A DNA stretch of 64,000 bases from Alnus glutinosa (taxonomy: Eukaryota > Streptophyta > Magnoliopsida > Fagales > Betulaceae). A program made the translations under genes and the position numbers. Of this stretch, positions 48,877 to 60,800 are shown one piece after another. How positions within the stretch are numbered: the first letter of the stretch is position 1; each line of letters begins with the position of its first letter. The notes beneath the pieces were generated by a model. That model was not told where the DNA came from. It searched no databases and worked only from the letters and a program-made list of their open reading frames with translations. The stretch spans positions 15,286,154 through 15,350,153 of the forward strand of contig NC_084886.1 of the NCBI RefSeq assembly GCF_958979055.1. Direction: 5' to 3'.

Positions 48877-51800
48877 ATGGAGGAGCCGTTCTTCGATGTG
48901 GTGGAGTTTCTGAGGCGGCCTTCGATCGCTGAGACATTCGTCGACATATTGCTGTGCGCAGTACCGATATGGGTGGCGGTGATGATCGGGCTGGTGATCG
49001 GGTGGTCGTGGCGGCCCCGGTGGACGGGCCTTGTCTTCCTCGGCTTCCGCTCCAAGCTCCGCTTCCTCTGGACCGCTCCTCCGGGCTTCGGCGCCCGCCG
49101 CCTCTGGCTCGCCTTCTCCGCCCTCTCCGCCTTCTCCGTTTGCCGCACCGTTTGGTTCAACTTCAGACGCCGAAGCAAGGCATCGCCGGCGACGGCCGCA
49201 TCCGAGTTTTCCACACAAGGAAATAGTGACGCTCTTGGGTGAGTTCTAATACAATTTTTTCTTTTAGTAAAATCTAATTAATTTTGGATTTTTTTTTATT
49301 TTTTTGGAATATTGTTGTTAAGTTTTTTTTTTTTTTTGGTTTTTGGTTAACTTTGTAATGAGTTACATTGGTTGCCTTAATGGAATTAATTTTAGCCTAA
49401 TCATATTGTTAATTACTACTCTCTGATAACTGGGTGGTGAAAGTGTTTCAGTTTTATAGTAGAAAGTTGAGATTTTATGTTAATGCCTTAAAGCCCAAGC
49501 TATTTTCTAAAGGCAAGTTTTTGTTCATAATATGAGATGAGGATATAGGCTTGTTTGGAATATAAATGTAGCTGTTTTAACTACATATAAGTTGGGGCAT
49601 TTTTGGTGAGAGTGGTGCAAATGCTTTAGATGGTCTTTTCGATGAAACCTAGTTACGCGGATTTCATACTTTGATCGTAAGATAGCTAACCAAGTATTAT
49701 ATAAAATGCATCAAATGGTCATCAATGGGACTTAGGAGACAAGGACGGTGGGACTGTATTTTGTTCTACACAAGGTAGGGGCATAATTTCTTAAGTAAAG
49801 AGTGATTTGAGTTCTAAGTTCAAGTTTGGTACTTGAATTTGTATCCACTGATAACCTTGTATGAGAGACCAGCTCGATGCCTTGAAAGATCTATTTGGAA
49901 TTCTTTTGTTGATTGAATGATAAATTCAACACGAGGCTAGTTGTGGGAGTTCTGGTTTTACTGCGTGAGAGCATGCTACTCTAATCCAATGCTTTAATTT
50001 AGAGGGTGTTTTTTATCCTTTGCGACACCAGGACCTGGCAAGATGGAGATGTGAGCCTTCTCGAAGCAATTTGACCAGACAATTAAGATAAATAAAATTT
50101 TGCTGATAATGCTTCTGTCTTTTAAATCAAATATCTTGGAATATGACCCATGCCTTATGGGATGAATACAACATTACTTCTTTCTTTTGGTCCAGCCAAG
50201 AAAGAAGTTGTTGCGCTTCCAGTGCAAGATTCTGTAGGTGTTGCAGTTTCCGTGAAGGATATGGTTAAGTCTCCCTCTCCGGGGAGGGGTTTTCTTTGGC
50301 GGGATTTCTTAATCCGAACTTGTTTGTGCAAGTTAATTTCTCGCATAAAGTGTTGGTTGTGTCTACGTTGACTCCGGTTGTTAAGGAAGGTGCGTCGACT
50401 TCGGTTTCTCCAACAGCCATTATGAGCATTCCCAGCAGCCACCCTATAAGTGTTATGTTCCCTAAATTTTAGAGAAAATTTCAAGAAAGTCACAAAAAGC
50501 CACCCACAACAGATACCCTATATTTTTCCTATTCCTTAGGAATTGCACCACCCAAACTTTATTATAATCATAAAAATACTCTCTCCTCTCACGAGAGAGA
50601 GAGGACCTAGTGAAAGCCGAGTTCTTTGGTGAGTGGGACACCGAGTTCGGTCATACAAGCCTGCATGCGATCATCAAAGCCATACAACCCCGGGTACCTC
50701 TGTATGCACCGGTCCTGGATTCCAGCGAGTGCTTTTGCTAATGGGTAGCTGAGAGCGAAACCTCCACTGCCGTAGGCCATGTCGTACGAGAAGTATATGT
50801 TTTGCAAGTGGCTCTCCGATAAGCTTCCAATATGGTAGAACTGGTTGTGGTTGTACTCTTGGAGAATCCAGGCCAAGTTCTCGGTGACGAAAATGGTATC
50901 GTCGTCGCTCATCACGAACCAGTGGATGTCCTCAAGCCTGAGATGCAGCGTCTCATACACAATCCGCGAGATCCGCATTGCGGACTGGTGCCCCTGCCGA
51001 TTCATGTACGAAAACCGTGACGTGTTACCGGAGATCCTCAGTGGCAGTAGGCCCTCGTCGCGATTTGGTGATGTTGTTCAGCTCTGAGGACAAAGAAGAT
51101 GAAGAAGAGAAAGAGTTTATAGAATAAATATAAATAATAATAAATAAAAAAAGAGTAAATGTAAATGTAAAAAAGAAATAAATTATTTTAATGATATAGG
51201 AAAATGTAAAGGGAATCTATTGTGGGGTATATTTGGATAGGGAAGCAAGAAGTGATTTTGTTCCCTACATTTAGGAAAAATGGTTAGGTAGTTGCTGGGA
51301 ATGCTCTAAGGAAGAGGATCTCAGGGTCAATGGTTTGACCCAATCTCAAAAGTAGCCAATAGGTTTTGGTCCTTCTGGGGAGGTGGCTGTGTGGGAGCAG
51401 GGCGACGAGGTATGGGATGGGGAGGATGGCGACTGCCCTTATCCTTTGGATGTTTTACCTCTCGAATTGGCATTGGATTGGGAGTTGGATAGTGATGAGG
51501 ATACGGAAGCCATTGAAGAGGACTTCCATCGGGGAGTTAAGGCAGCACGTCCAAAGACCCAAAGTAGGAGGGAGGTGTTGAATTTGGTAAGCTCCATCAA
51601 CTACAATGATTCTAGCGCATACTCCTGGCTTAAGAAAGGCAAAGCTCATGTGGTGTAGCGTTGAAGGCTCCCAAAGATTTTGGGATTGAGGACTTTCTTT
51701 TCTTGTTGTGAGTTACTTTGGTAGTTCCTATGTATACTTTCTGTGTATTTAGGGGTGCCTTTTAATTTTTTAATTCAATAGAATGATCTGACAATTTATG

Positions 51801-54800
51801 TTATTGGAAACTTATGTATAGAAAAGTACAAAAGTGATTTTTCCTAGCAATTGTTTTTAATCGTGCACCTAGTTGAAGAGATCTGATTTTGTCATTTTTC
51901 TGGAATAATCAAATAATCATGTAGACAACTGTCAACGTTGGTATAGTTTGTTTGTGCATAGTTAAGAAGCAACTTTGGTGAAGGAATGGAAGGATCATCT
52001 AATGAGTTTAGCCACAAAAATTGGGGAGTTTGATATAGATTAGAAACCTGTCGAAACATATGCTCTGCTGTTTTTCACCCCTCCATTTGTTCACCATTCC
52101 AAGTGCTTTTGTGCCTCTAATGACTATCTATTAAGTTATTTATGAACTTCCTCTTTCAGTTGTTATCTCGAGTTTTCTGAGTTGCTATAAGATTTTCTCT
52201 AATTGTATTACACTGCTGTATTGTAGTCTATTATTGCTTTAAGAAACACTGTTGTAATCCAAATCTGGTGAGTTTATTTTCTGTCTTTTATTGGAGTAAT
52301 GTTGTTTCTTGTTCATTGATTAATTGGTTCTTGATATCTTAACTTTCCTGCAGCCCCACCACAAAAGCTGAGGGGAGAGTACAGGACATTGTGACAGAGA
52401 ATGATTTAGAACACCTATTGCATCTTCTTGAAGGGAAGGATGTTGAGATGGAATGGCAAAGTTTGATGGAGAGGTCTACTCCTAACATGGCATACCAGGC
52501 TTGGCGCCATGAGCCAGAGGTAGATTTCAACTTTGACCACATTACATGTATTTTCTGTTCTTCATTTGCTGAAATGATGTGCGAGTATTATTTAAATCTA
52601 GTTTCCCCAAGAAGCATCTGTGTCATTATCAATTCTGTTCTTCATCTGCCCTTGTATTTTTTTTTTTTTTATTCATTTACTTGTAATGTTCAGCTGCTCT
52701 TTATATGTTCTGCATACATGACTTGCATTTAATAAAATGTTATAACATCTTGGACTACGCGTTCTGAGATCTTATGGAAGCAGGGTGTTTGTTTCTCATT
52801 GGAGTCATTGGGTTTTTAGTCTTGGTTAGAAGGTAGACATACGTTACTTCCTCTTCTGTATTTGTTTGCTTTGCACATATATCCCAAATTTGACCATGCA
52901 TCTCTCAATTGTAATTCTCATCATGAGGTTGTGTCCCTCCCACTGTTTTTGTATTTTGATTGTATCATGTATTTTGACTACAATTCCAAAAGAAATCTGT
53001 CCACCTCCTCAGTTCACCCTGTTATGAATTTGAAAATTATTTGTTGGAAAGTTAGAGGTCTCAAGGAGGCGGGGGAAAGACTCAACATTAGCAATTTATT
53101 GAAAAATTGGAAGCATGATGTAGTGTGTTTTCAAGAACTAGAATGGAGCGAATTTTTGCTGGAATTGTTCAAAGTTTGCGGGGTGGTTCTTTTACAAGTT
53201 GAACTGCCAGCCTTTGGAGCCTCAGGTGGTATTCTATTAAATGTTGGATAAACGTGCAGTGGAGTGCATTGAGTAGGCGGTGGGCACTTTCTCTATCTCC
53301 TGCAAATTCAAATCCGTTCTGGATCAGTTTGTTTGGGTTTTCTTAGGAGTCCATGGCCCCAATGCTAATTCTGATAGACATTATCTGTGGGAGCCCTATG
53401 TCTAGGATTGATAGATTCTTCGTTTCTCTGCTTTGGGAAGAGCATTTCCCATACTTAATCCAGTGTCGTCTTCCTTGCCCCTTATCATATCATTTTTCCA
53501 AATTTCTTGATAGCGGATGTATGACCTGTGGATTAGGCTCATTTTAATTTGAGATAATGTGGCTGAAAGCATGGGTTTTTTAGATTCGGTGAAATAGTGG
53601 TTGGATTCATATTAGTTCTTCAACACTCCTTGTTATGTTTTAGCTAATAAACTAAAACGACTGAAACTTGGTTTGTAATGTTGGAATAAGGAGAGAAGAA
53701 AGGTGAGCGTGGGTCTCTTATTAGGCTTTTTGGTGGGCTCTAAGAATGTTGGTGCCCTCAACATTTTCCACTTTTTGTTTGCAACGATGCTTTGATTTTT
53801 TGCGGAACAAATCTAGATAATCTTCGTAATCTGCCCTAGTGACGGTGCGTGAGAGCGCGTCCAGCTAGGGGCTCGACTTCTTTTCCGTCCTCTCGCATTC
53901 TCTACCTCTCATAGCGTCTTGCTTGGTCCTCAAGTTTTGTGTTTCAGTCCTCTGATTTGTTGGGTGGTTCTTTGTTCGGCGATGTAGTTTTTTGGGTTGG
54001 TAGTCTTAGTCTCGGGTGTGTCGTGAGATGGATAAGAATTTCATAGTGGACTTGAAGTCTTTTACCTTCTCGGTCTTGGGTGGGGTGTCGATGTTGAGGG
54101 TGGAGGAGAGAGGAAAAATTTCCTGGGTGTGGTCATCTTGAATTCTCAGAGCTCTGAGTGGCTTGCTTCGACGTTGGAAGTGTTGTTGGGCTTCCCAGAA
54201 GAGCAAGATTTTGTTAAGTCGTTCAGAGAAGGATTGAATGTTCTAATTGCTCGGAGAGGTGGGAATAAAGCTAGGCACTTCTTAGAGGTGACAACGTTCG
54301 GGTTGGGCAGTCGGAAAGGGTCCATTCTTATTCCCGAGGGCCGTGGAGAGTGGGGATGGCTTAAATTCTCCGACGAGCTGAGAAAGGTTGTAGATTTTCT
54401 CTCAGTCTCTGTGGGTTGCGGGCTCGGTTACTCATCTACATCGGAGAAGAAGGCTGTGAAGGATGTTCGGCCGACTTGGGGTTTGGCTCCAAAGTGGACG
54501 GGGCCTTCTTTTGTGGAGGTTTTGAGGTCGGATTCGACCACTGCTTCGAAGACAATGCCCATAGTGGGTGATGGTCGTTCCTAGTTAAGGTCTTCATTGA
54601 CGAAACCTTGCGAGCTTGATCTTCTTTCGGCGGTGTGGCATGCAGAGGCTGATTCGAGATCGACAGTGGATTGCTTCTTGTTGGAGTCTCACCTGCTTGA
54701 TCTATCGGACAAAGACCAGAATGTACATCTGCAGGGTAAGTACTCGTTTGAATTTTGAAAATTCGAGATTGCGGACGTGGCTTAAGTTGGGTCCCAATTT

Positions 54801-57800
54801 TTATTTGGCTTTGGGCTAGGCTATTAGGAGAATTCTGGTCCGGTTTGCAGGGTCAGGGCTGTATCAAAAACCCTTAGGTTTTTGCGTGGCCCGACTAATG
54901 CGGAAACCTAAAGTTTCTTGCCCGCCACCATCCTTGCCGGAGACGACAACGGAGGTGTCTTCTGGGTTGGTTCTGAATCTACTTCCTCCTGGGGGTTTGG
55001 AGGTTACAGCGTTGGGAGCAAAAGAGGGCGCGAGTCTAGCTTCATCCGTTTTTTTTTGGGGATTCTTCTAGGTCGGAGCCCTTGTCAACGGCAGTTACAG
55101 GGACGGAGTCTTCTTCCGAGGGTGAGTTGAGCTGTTCCCAGGTCTTTCCGGTGTTATGACAAGTTTTAGTATCACAAGCTTTAAGAAGGCTATTTCAGTG
55201 TTCCAAGAAGAATCTATACAGATTCCAACTCAGAAAAAGTCGGATCTTTTGTTTCTGTCCGGACGGCCCAGTTATGCGTCCGGATGGCCTAGTTACGCAT
55301 CCGGACGCCCATCAATGTCGAGAAGGTTCTGAATAGCTCCAGGTTGCATTCGTCTGGACGTCATGGCAACATGTCCGGATGCTCCTTAGAGTTTGAGAAG
55401 ATACTCGAATTCCTTTGCAAACATAGATTGGGAAGACAACCTGCATCCATCCGGATGACAAGGCAACACCGTCCGGACGCGTTTCTTGATAAGAAAATTA
55501 CGTGCAGACAATTTGCAACCGTCCGGACTCTAGGGCAACACCGTACATACGTGATCTTAATATGGAAACATGTGAAGCGCGTTATGGAAAGGTGGTTGCA
55601 CAGTTGACCATCCGGACGCTCTATTGGGGACACTTCAGATTCCTAAACCCTTTTCTGCCCCTCCGTCTCTCGCTGGAGCAGCTACTTTGGGAGAGAAGCT
55701 GCGTTCTCCCCTCCCTGTGGTGGTTTCTAAGCCTTTCCAGTGTTACTACAAGAGGGTGAAAAAATTGAGGGAGGGCATTCTGTGAAGTGGAATGATGTGC
55801 TACTTTTTGATTCTCTGGAAGCCATGAAGATGTCTGTTGGCTACGTTGATAAGAGGGTTATGGGTGTGGAGCCGCCAACTGAGAAGGCGGCAAAGCCTCC
55901 TGCAATGAAGAAGTCAGTGACGCCAGTGAATCAGGGCCTTTTTAGGAAGGGGTTTCTCGACCTTCCCCCGATAGTTTCAGTCCCTCCCGTGTCGCCTCAG
56001 GAGGTCAACAATGGCGGGGTGGTAGGTCCTTCCTCCCCTTCGAGTGGTTGCTTAAATGGTTTCTCCCAATCTTGGAATTGGCCAGTTGATTTTGATCATA
56101 ACGGGGAGATTGTGGTGTGGGAGGAGGAAGAAGATGATTATTGGGATGGTTTGCCCTTAGATTGGGCGATGGATGAGGATTTTGGGGAGGAGGCTATGGC
56201 TATTTGGGATGCCATGGAAGAGGAGTTCCAGTTTTTTGCGCGCCAGAAGTCTAAAGGAAAAATGGAGCTTCTGAATTTGCATAGCTCCACCAATTACGGT
56301 GATGCGAACTATCCATCTAGGCGTAGGAAAGGCAAGGCACACATGTTGTAGGTTTGTTGTGCCTTGACGGGTAGTGGGTAGTCTTGTTCTTAGTTGGGTT
56401 CTTTTGTAGCTTGTTTTTGGTTCTTTTGTGTTCTGGGGCCTTGGTGTTGTGGATTTTTGCAGGTTAGCATTGGTTCTTGTGTATACTTCTTATGTACTTA
56501 GGGGCGCCTTACGCTTTCTTTAATAAAGTTCTTCTTACTTATCAAAAACGTTGGAATAAGGAGGTCTTCGGAAATGTAGAGGGCGAGGAAGAAGTCATTT
56601 TCTTCAACACTCCTTGTTATGTTTTAGCTAATAAACTAAAACAACTGAAACTTGGTTTGAAACCTTGGAATAAGGAGGTCTTTGGAAATGTAGAGGGAGA
56701 TGAAGAAGTCCTTGTTGGAGGAGATTCAGGTCCTTGATGTCTTTGAAGAGGAGAGAGTCAGGAGGGCTAAGGCGAAAACAGGTTTGGAGAATATTGCCAT
56801 TCTGCAAGAAGTCAATTGGAGGTAGAAGTCTCGGGCAACTTGGTTAAACGAAGGGGATCATAACACTAGATTTTTCTGTTGCCTTGCCAATACTCATAGA
56901 AGAAACAACTTTATCTCCAATCTCAGCATTGATGGTAGTGTTAATCTTGATAAAGAGGCGATCAATGATACAATCAGTTACTACTTCAAGAATATTTTTA
57001 CCGAAACAATTCCTTGGCGCCCCAAATTAGATGGCTTGGAGTCCCCCTTTTTAGATTACGCATAAGCAGATTGGTTGGAGAGACAATTTCAAGAGGGAGT
57101 AAGTTCTTTAGGCATTGCTTAGTATGGATGGTAACAAAGCGTCGGGCCTTGACGGTTTCACTATTGCTTTTTTTGGATCTTGGCTATAGTGATGGATGAC
57201 CTAATGCATGTATTTCATAACTTTCATGAGCATGAGATGTTTGAGAAGAGCCTCAATGCTACCTTTATTACTCTCATTCCTAAGAAGCCTAGACATTGGG
57301 AAGTTAGGGCTTTAAGACTTATCAGCATGATGCGTAGTGTTTATAAAATCATGGCGAAAGTACTTACTATTAGAATGAATCAGGTGTGAGCACTCATTTC
57401 AAACCGTGCTTTAATAGGGGGGAGACAAAGTCTAGATTCAGTTCTTATAGCCAATGAATGCTTGGACAGCAGGTAGAAGTAAGGAATTCCAGGTGTTATT
57501 TGCAAGCTAGACCTGGAAAAGGCTTATGACCTTGTCAATTGGGAGTTCCTCTCCTACCTCATGGGGCATTGTGGTTTTGGTACTAAATGGAAGAAATGGG
57601 TATCTGCTTGTATTTCCACAGCCCGCTTCTCCATCTTTATTAACGATAACCCGCATGGTTTCTTTGATAGTTCTCAGGGCCTTCACCAAGAAGACCCTCT
57701 CTCACCCTTTCTCTTCGTGATTGTCATGGACACTCTCAATAGGATGTTCTCTAGAGCGATGGTCGGGGGTTATTTATATGTCCCCCCTAGAATTATTCCA

Positions 57801-60800
57801 CCTTATGTTCACAGATGATGCACTTATTATGTGTGATGCAGATCGTGATCAAATATGTAATTTGGGTCACATTCTCCTGTGTTTCAAGGCCATTTTGGGC
57901 TTGAAGGTCAACCTCCGAAAATCTGAGTTAGTCACAGTAGGGCAAGTATCGCATAAGTAATTGCTAGCCGATATTCTCAGTTGCAGCATCTCTTCTCTTC
58001 CCTTGAAATATTTGGTTCTCTCTGGGTTTTTCGTTTGAATCAAAAACCATTTGGGATGTGGTAGTTGAGAAGATGGAAAAAAAGGTTGGCTAGTTGGAAG
58101 AAGATCTACTTGTCTAAGGAGGGCACCTTACTCTTATTAAGAATACATTCTCTAGTCTACCTACATATTTCTTATCTCTCTTCCCATTACTAACAAACAT
58201 TGTTAGGAGATTGGAGCGTTTTCAGATAGACTTTCTTTAGTATGGACTAGGTGAGGAGACCAAGTTTCACCTGGTGAATTGGAAGACTATATGCTCTCCA
58301 ATCCCTAGTGGATGGTTGGGAGTAAAAAATCTCATGTTGTTCAATAAAGCTCTTCTTGGTAAATGGCTATGAAGATTTGTGCAAGATGGGAGTTCTTTAT
58401 GGACACAGGTGATTGTTGAGAAGTATGGGGTCTAGAGAGGGGCTTGATGTTCAAAGGAAGCTCAAGGGCCTTATTGGATGTGTCCTTGGAGGAATATTAG
58501 AAACGGCTGGAGGTTTTTCTCTAACCTTGTCTTTCAAGGTTGGGGACGAATTCAACATTCGCTTTTGGCATGACGTGTGGTGTGGAGAAGTGGCTCTGAA
58601 GTACTCATTCCCAAAACTTTTATCAATAGCACGGAACAAAGAGGCCTTGGTGCCAGACTACTTGGATTCTTCCGACTCTTCTATCCATTGGAATTCGAGT
58701 TTCATTGGGGCAATCCTGGATTGGGAGCTAGAATCTTGACTTATTTCTCAATCTGTTATACTTCTCGAAAACCCATATAGGGAAGGTGGATGGAATGTTG
58801 TGGACCCCGGCTAGTAGCCACAGTTTCAAAGTGATGAGCTATTATAAAATGTTACAGACTAGAGAGCATTTTTCATTCCCCTAGAAAAGTATTTGGAAGG
58901 CTAATGCCCCACCATGCATTGTTTTCTTCTAATGGATGGTTGTTAAGGGTAGAATCCTTACGATTGATAATTTTAGAAGACGGGGTTTCTCTCTTGTAAA
59001 CTGGTGTTGCCTTTGCAAAAGGAATGAAGAGACTATAAATTGCCTTCTCATTCACTGCGAGTACACTAGTGATCTATGGCACTTGGTTCTCAACTAATTC
59101 GGGGTTTCGTGGGCTATGCCTAGCAACATCTTAGAGCTGCTTTATTGTTGGAAGATTCAATGGCAGGGACATCTCAAAGAGACTATCTGAAAAGTTATTC
59201 ATGCTTTCTTAATGCGAAGCATTTGGAGAGAAATGAATCGGCGTCTTTTTTAGGATTGCAAGTCCAACGTGCTTTCTTTAAAATCCTCATCTTTTAGATT
59301 GGGCTATTGCATATGTTCCTAAACTATCCTCATCAGATCTTGTAGATATGGTTAATTTTTTAGATTATAGAAGCTTATAGGGTGATTGTTGATAAAGTCC
59401 ATTAAGCCTTATTCTTCCGCAAAAGGCACCTTAAGGGAAGAGGTTTGCTCAAGACTTATAAAGCTCACAACCCAAGTATACCTTGGCAATGTGGGACTCT
59501 TAACACGCCTCCTCACGTGTGGCACTATTGTCCAAACACATGTACAACGGGAGGGAAGGCTCAACATTGTCCAAGACCTTGAAGTTCTGATACCATGATA
59601 AAGTCCATTAAGCCTTACTCTTCCACAAAAGGCACCTTTGGGGAAGAGGTTTGCTCAACGCTTATAAAGCTCACAACCCGAGTATACCTTGGCAATGTGG
59701 GTTTTTTAACAATTGTATCTTTTGTATAGATTTCGCGTACGAGGGCTTTGTCATTTTTTTTCAATAAAATTATTATTCATTAAAAAAAAAACATCATGTA
59801 TCAGTTTCTGACACTGATTTATTATCAGACAGGTCCGACAATTTACCGTACTAGAACTGTCTTTGAGGATGCAGCTCCAGAGGTGGTAAGAGATTTCTTC
59901 TGGGATGATGAGTTTCGACCTAAATGGGATCCTATGCTTGTACACTTCAAAATATTGGAGGACTGTCGAGATACGGGGACAATGATTGTTCACTGGATAA
60001 AAAAGGTTTGTATATCAAAGTGTTTGCACAATTGTATGCATGTCTTGGTTTTTATAATACCTCTTTTTAGTTCAAACAATGTTGGCATCGATATTTTAAT
60101 GTGTGCCCCTCCTATTTGCAGTTCCCTTTCTTCTGCAGTGATCGAGAATATATCATTGGTAGAAGGATATGGGAGGCCGGGAAGACGTATTATTGCGTGA
60201 CAAAGGTATAGGTTGCAACATCTGATCATTTATGTTTGAACAGTAATCTTTTCTCCTCTACTGCTTCTCTAACTCCTTTTTAGGAACAGGCCCTTCTAGC
60301 TTGTTATGACCACAGGGATTGGGTTGAATCCCTTGGCCTTTTTTAATATATGAACAAAATGCAATAGGGAAGAAACTGTATATCTCTGAGATTTTAAATG
60401 GTCAGCAGATTAAAGTCCTCTTCAGGGCGAAAGGACCAGTAATGATTTTATCTTAAAGAATATAAATCTATATTGCTTATAACAATGACGTTGACGTTGC
60501 ATCTGTGGCCATGACCACAACACTCTACACTGCACCACTCCACTTTGAGCTTCCTCACATGGCTTTCACTTTTTCTTCATCTGTATCTTCTTCCTCCTTT
60601 ACTGCTCTGCTCCTCTCCTTAACTGAGATCGCCCGAACTCCCCATGAACAAATTCCAAATTTGTTTCCTCTATCTTCCCACAACTGAATCAAAACAACCC
60701 CAATAACCCAAAATCCGAAATCCCTAGACTCTAAGAAGAGAGGAGCAGGCAGAGAGTGGTATTGAGAAGTGAGAACATAAACTCCAAAGAAAATTTGGGG

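Larger units (their letters stand above)
50120..51785 (+). mobile_element. ORF1-only LINE fragment in START-gene intron 1, split by a TIR element
   Basis: LINE ORF1-like coding pieces lie on both sides of a later insertion. On the left (50200-50420) is [10 protein letters not shown] and a piece reading [20 protein letters not shown]. On the right (51380-51658) is a frame from [16 protein letters not shown] through [16 protein letters not shown] to KGKAHVV, then a stop. Only about 70 bp later comes the LINE 3' tail TGTATACTTTCTGTGTATTT, AGGGGTGCC. No ORF2 lies between. The right frame is homologous to 56100-56351 in the next intron. The element is in the sense orientation of the host gene; its left end is approximate. 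Confidence 0.6.
53694..56549 (+). mobile_element. ORF1-only LINE (half-LINE), 2.86 kb, 14-bp target duplication
   Basis: Flanked by GTTGGAATAAGGAG at 53680-53693 and 56550-56563, a perfect 14-bp target duplication inside the ORF2 of the older LINE. The contents in order are a leader of about 330 bp, an ORF1-type gag, about 125 bp of 3' UTR, and the LINE tail GTGTATACTTCTTATGTACT, AGGGGCGCC, ending ACTTATCAAAAAC. No endonuclease or reverse transcriptase lies between ORF1 and the tail. A GTCCGGACG-rich segment interrupts ORF1 at about 55163-55640. Confidence 0.75.
53024..59370 (+). pseudogene. LINE ORF2 remnant (endonuclease, reverse transcriptase, zf-RVT)
   Basis: The endonuclease start [17 protein letters not shown] is at 53024, but much of the endonuclease is missing before [10 protein letters not shown] (about 53640). 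After the nested element, the pre-RT region ([18 protein letters not shown], about 56828) and RT blocks follow: [53 protein letters not shown], then [12 protein letters not shown] at 57808, with FTDD in place of the usual FADD/YADD. The zf-RVT region lies at about 58890-59240. Many stops and frame breaks make it inactive. A block of about 100 bp around [11 protein letters not shown] is tandemly duplicated next to the nested insertion. Confidence 0.85.
52973..59792 (+). mobile_element. ORF2-bearing LINE (L1 type) in START-gene intron 2, with nested insertions
   Basis: Bounded by the direct repeat ATCATGTAT (52964-52972 and 59793-59801), a plausible 9-bp target duplication. It ends in an A-tail after CAATAAAATTATTATTCATT. 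It begins about 50 bp before the ORF2 start and so lacks ORF1. It is interrupted by an ORF1-only LINE (53694-56549) and a TRIM (59390-59711). It lies in the sense direction of the START gene. Confidence 0.75.

Noticed and set aside
48780..49249. Frames of 72-144 codons on both strands across START exon 1
   Set aside because: Shadows of a GC-rich exon; only the frame from 48877 continues in phase through five further exons.
59386..59598. 70-codon plus-strand open frame
   Set aside because: Entirely within the TRIM element read in the opposite direction.
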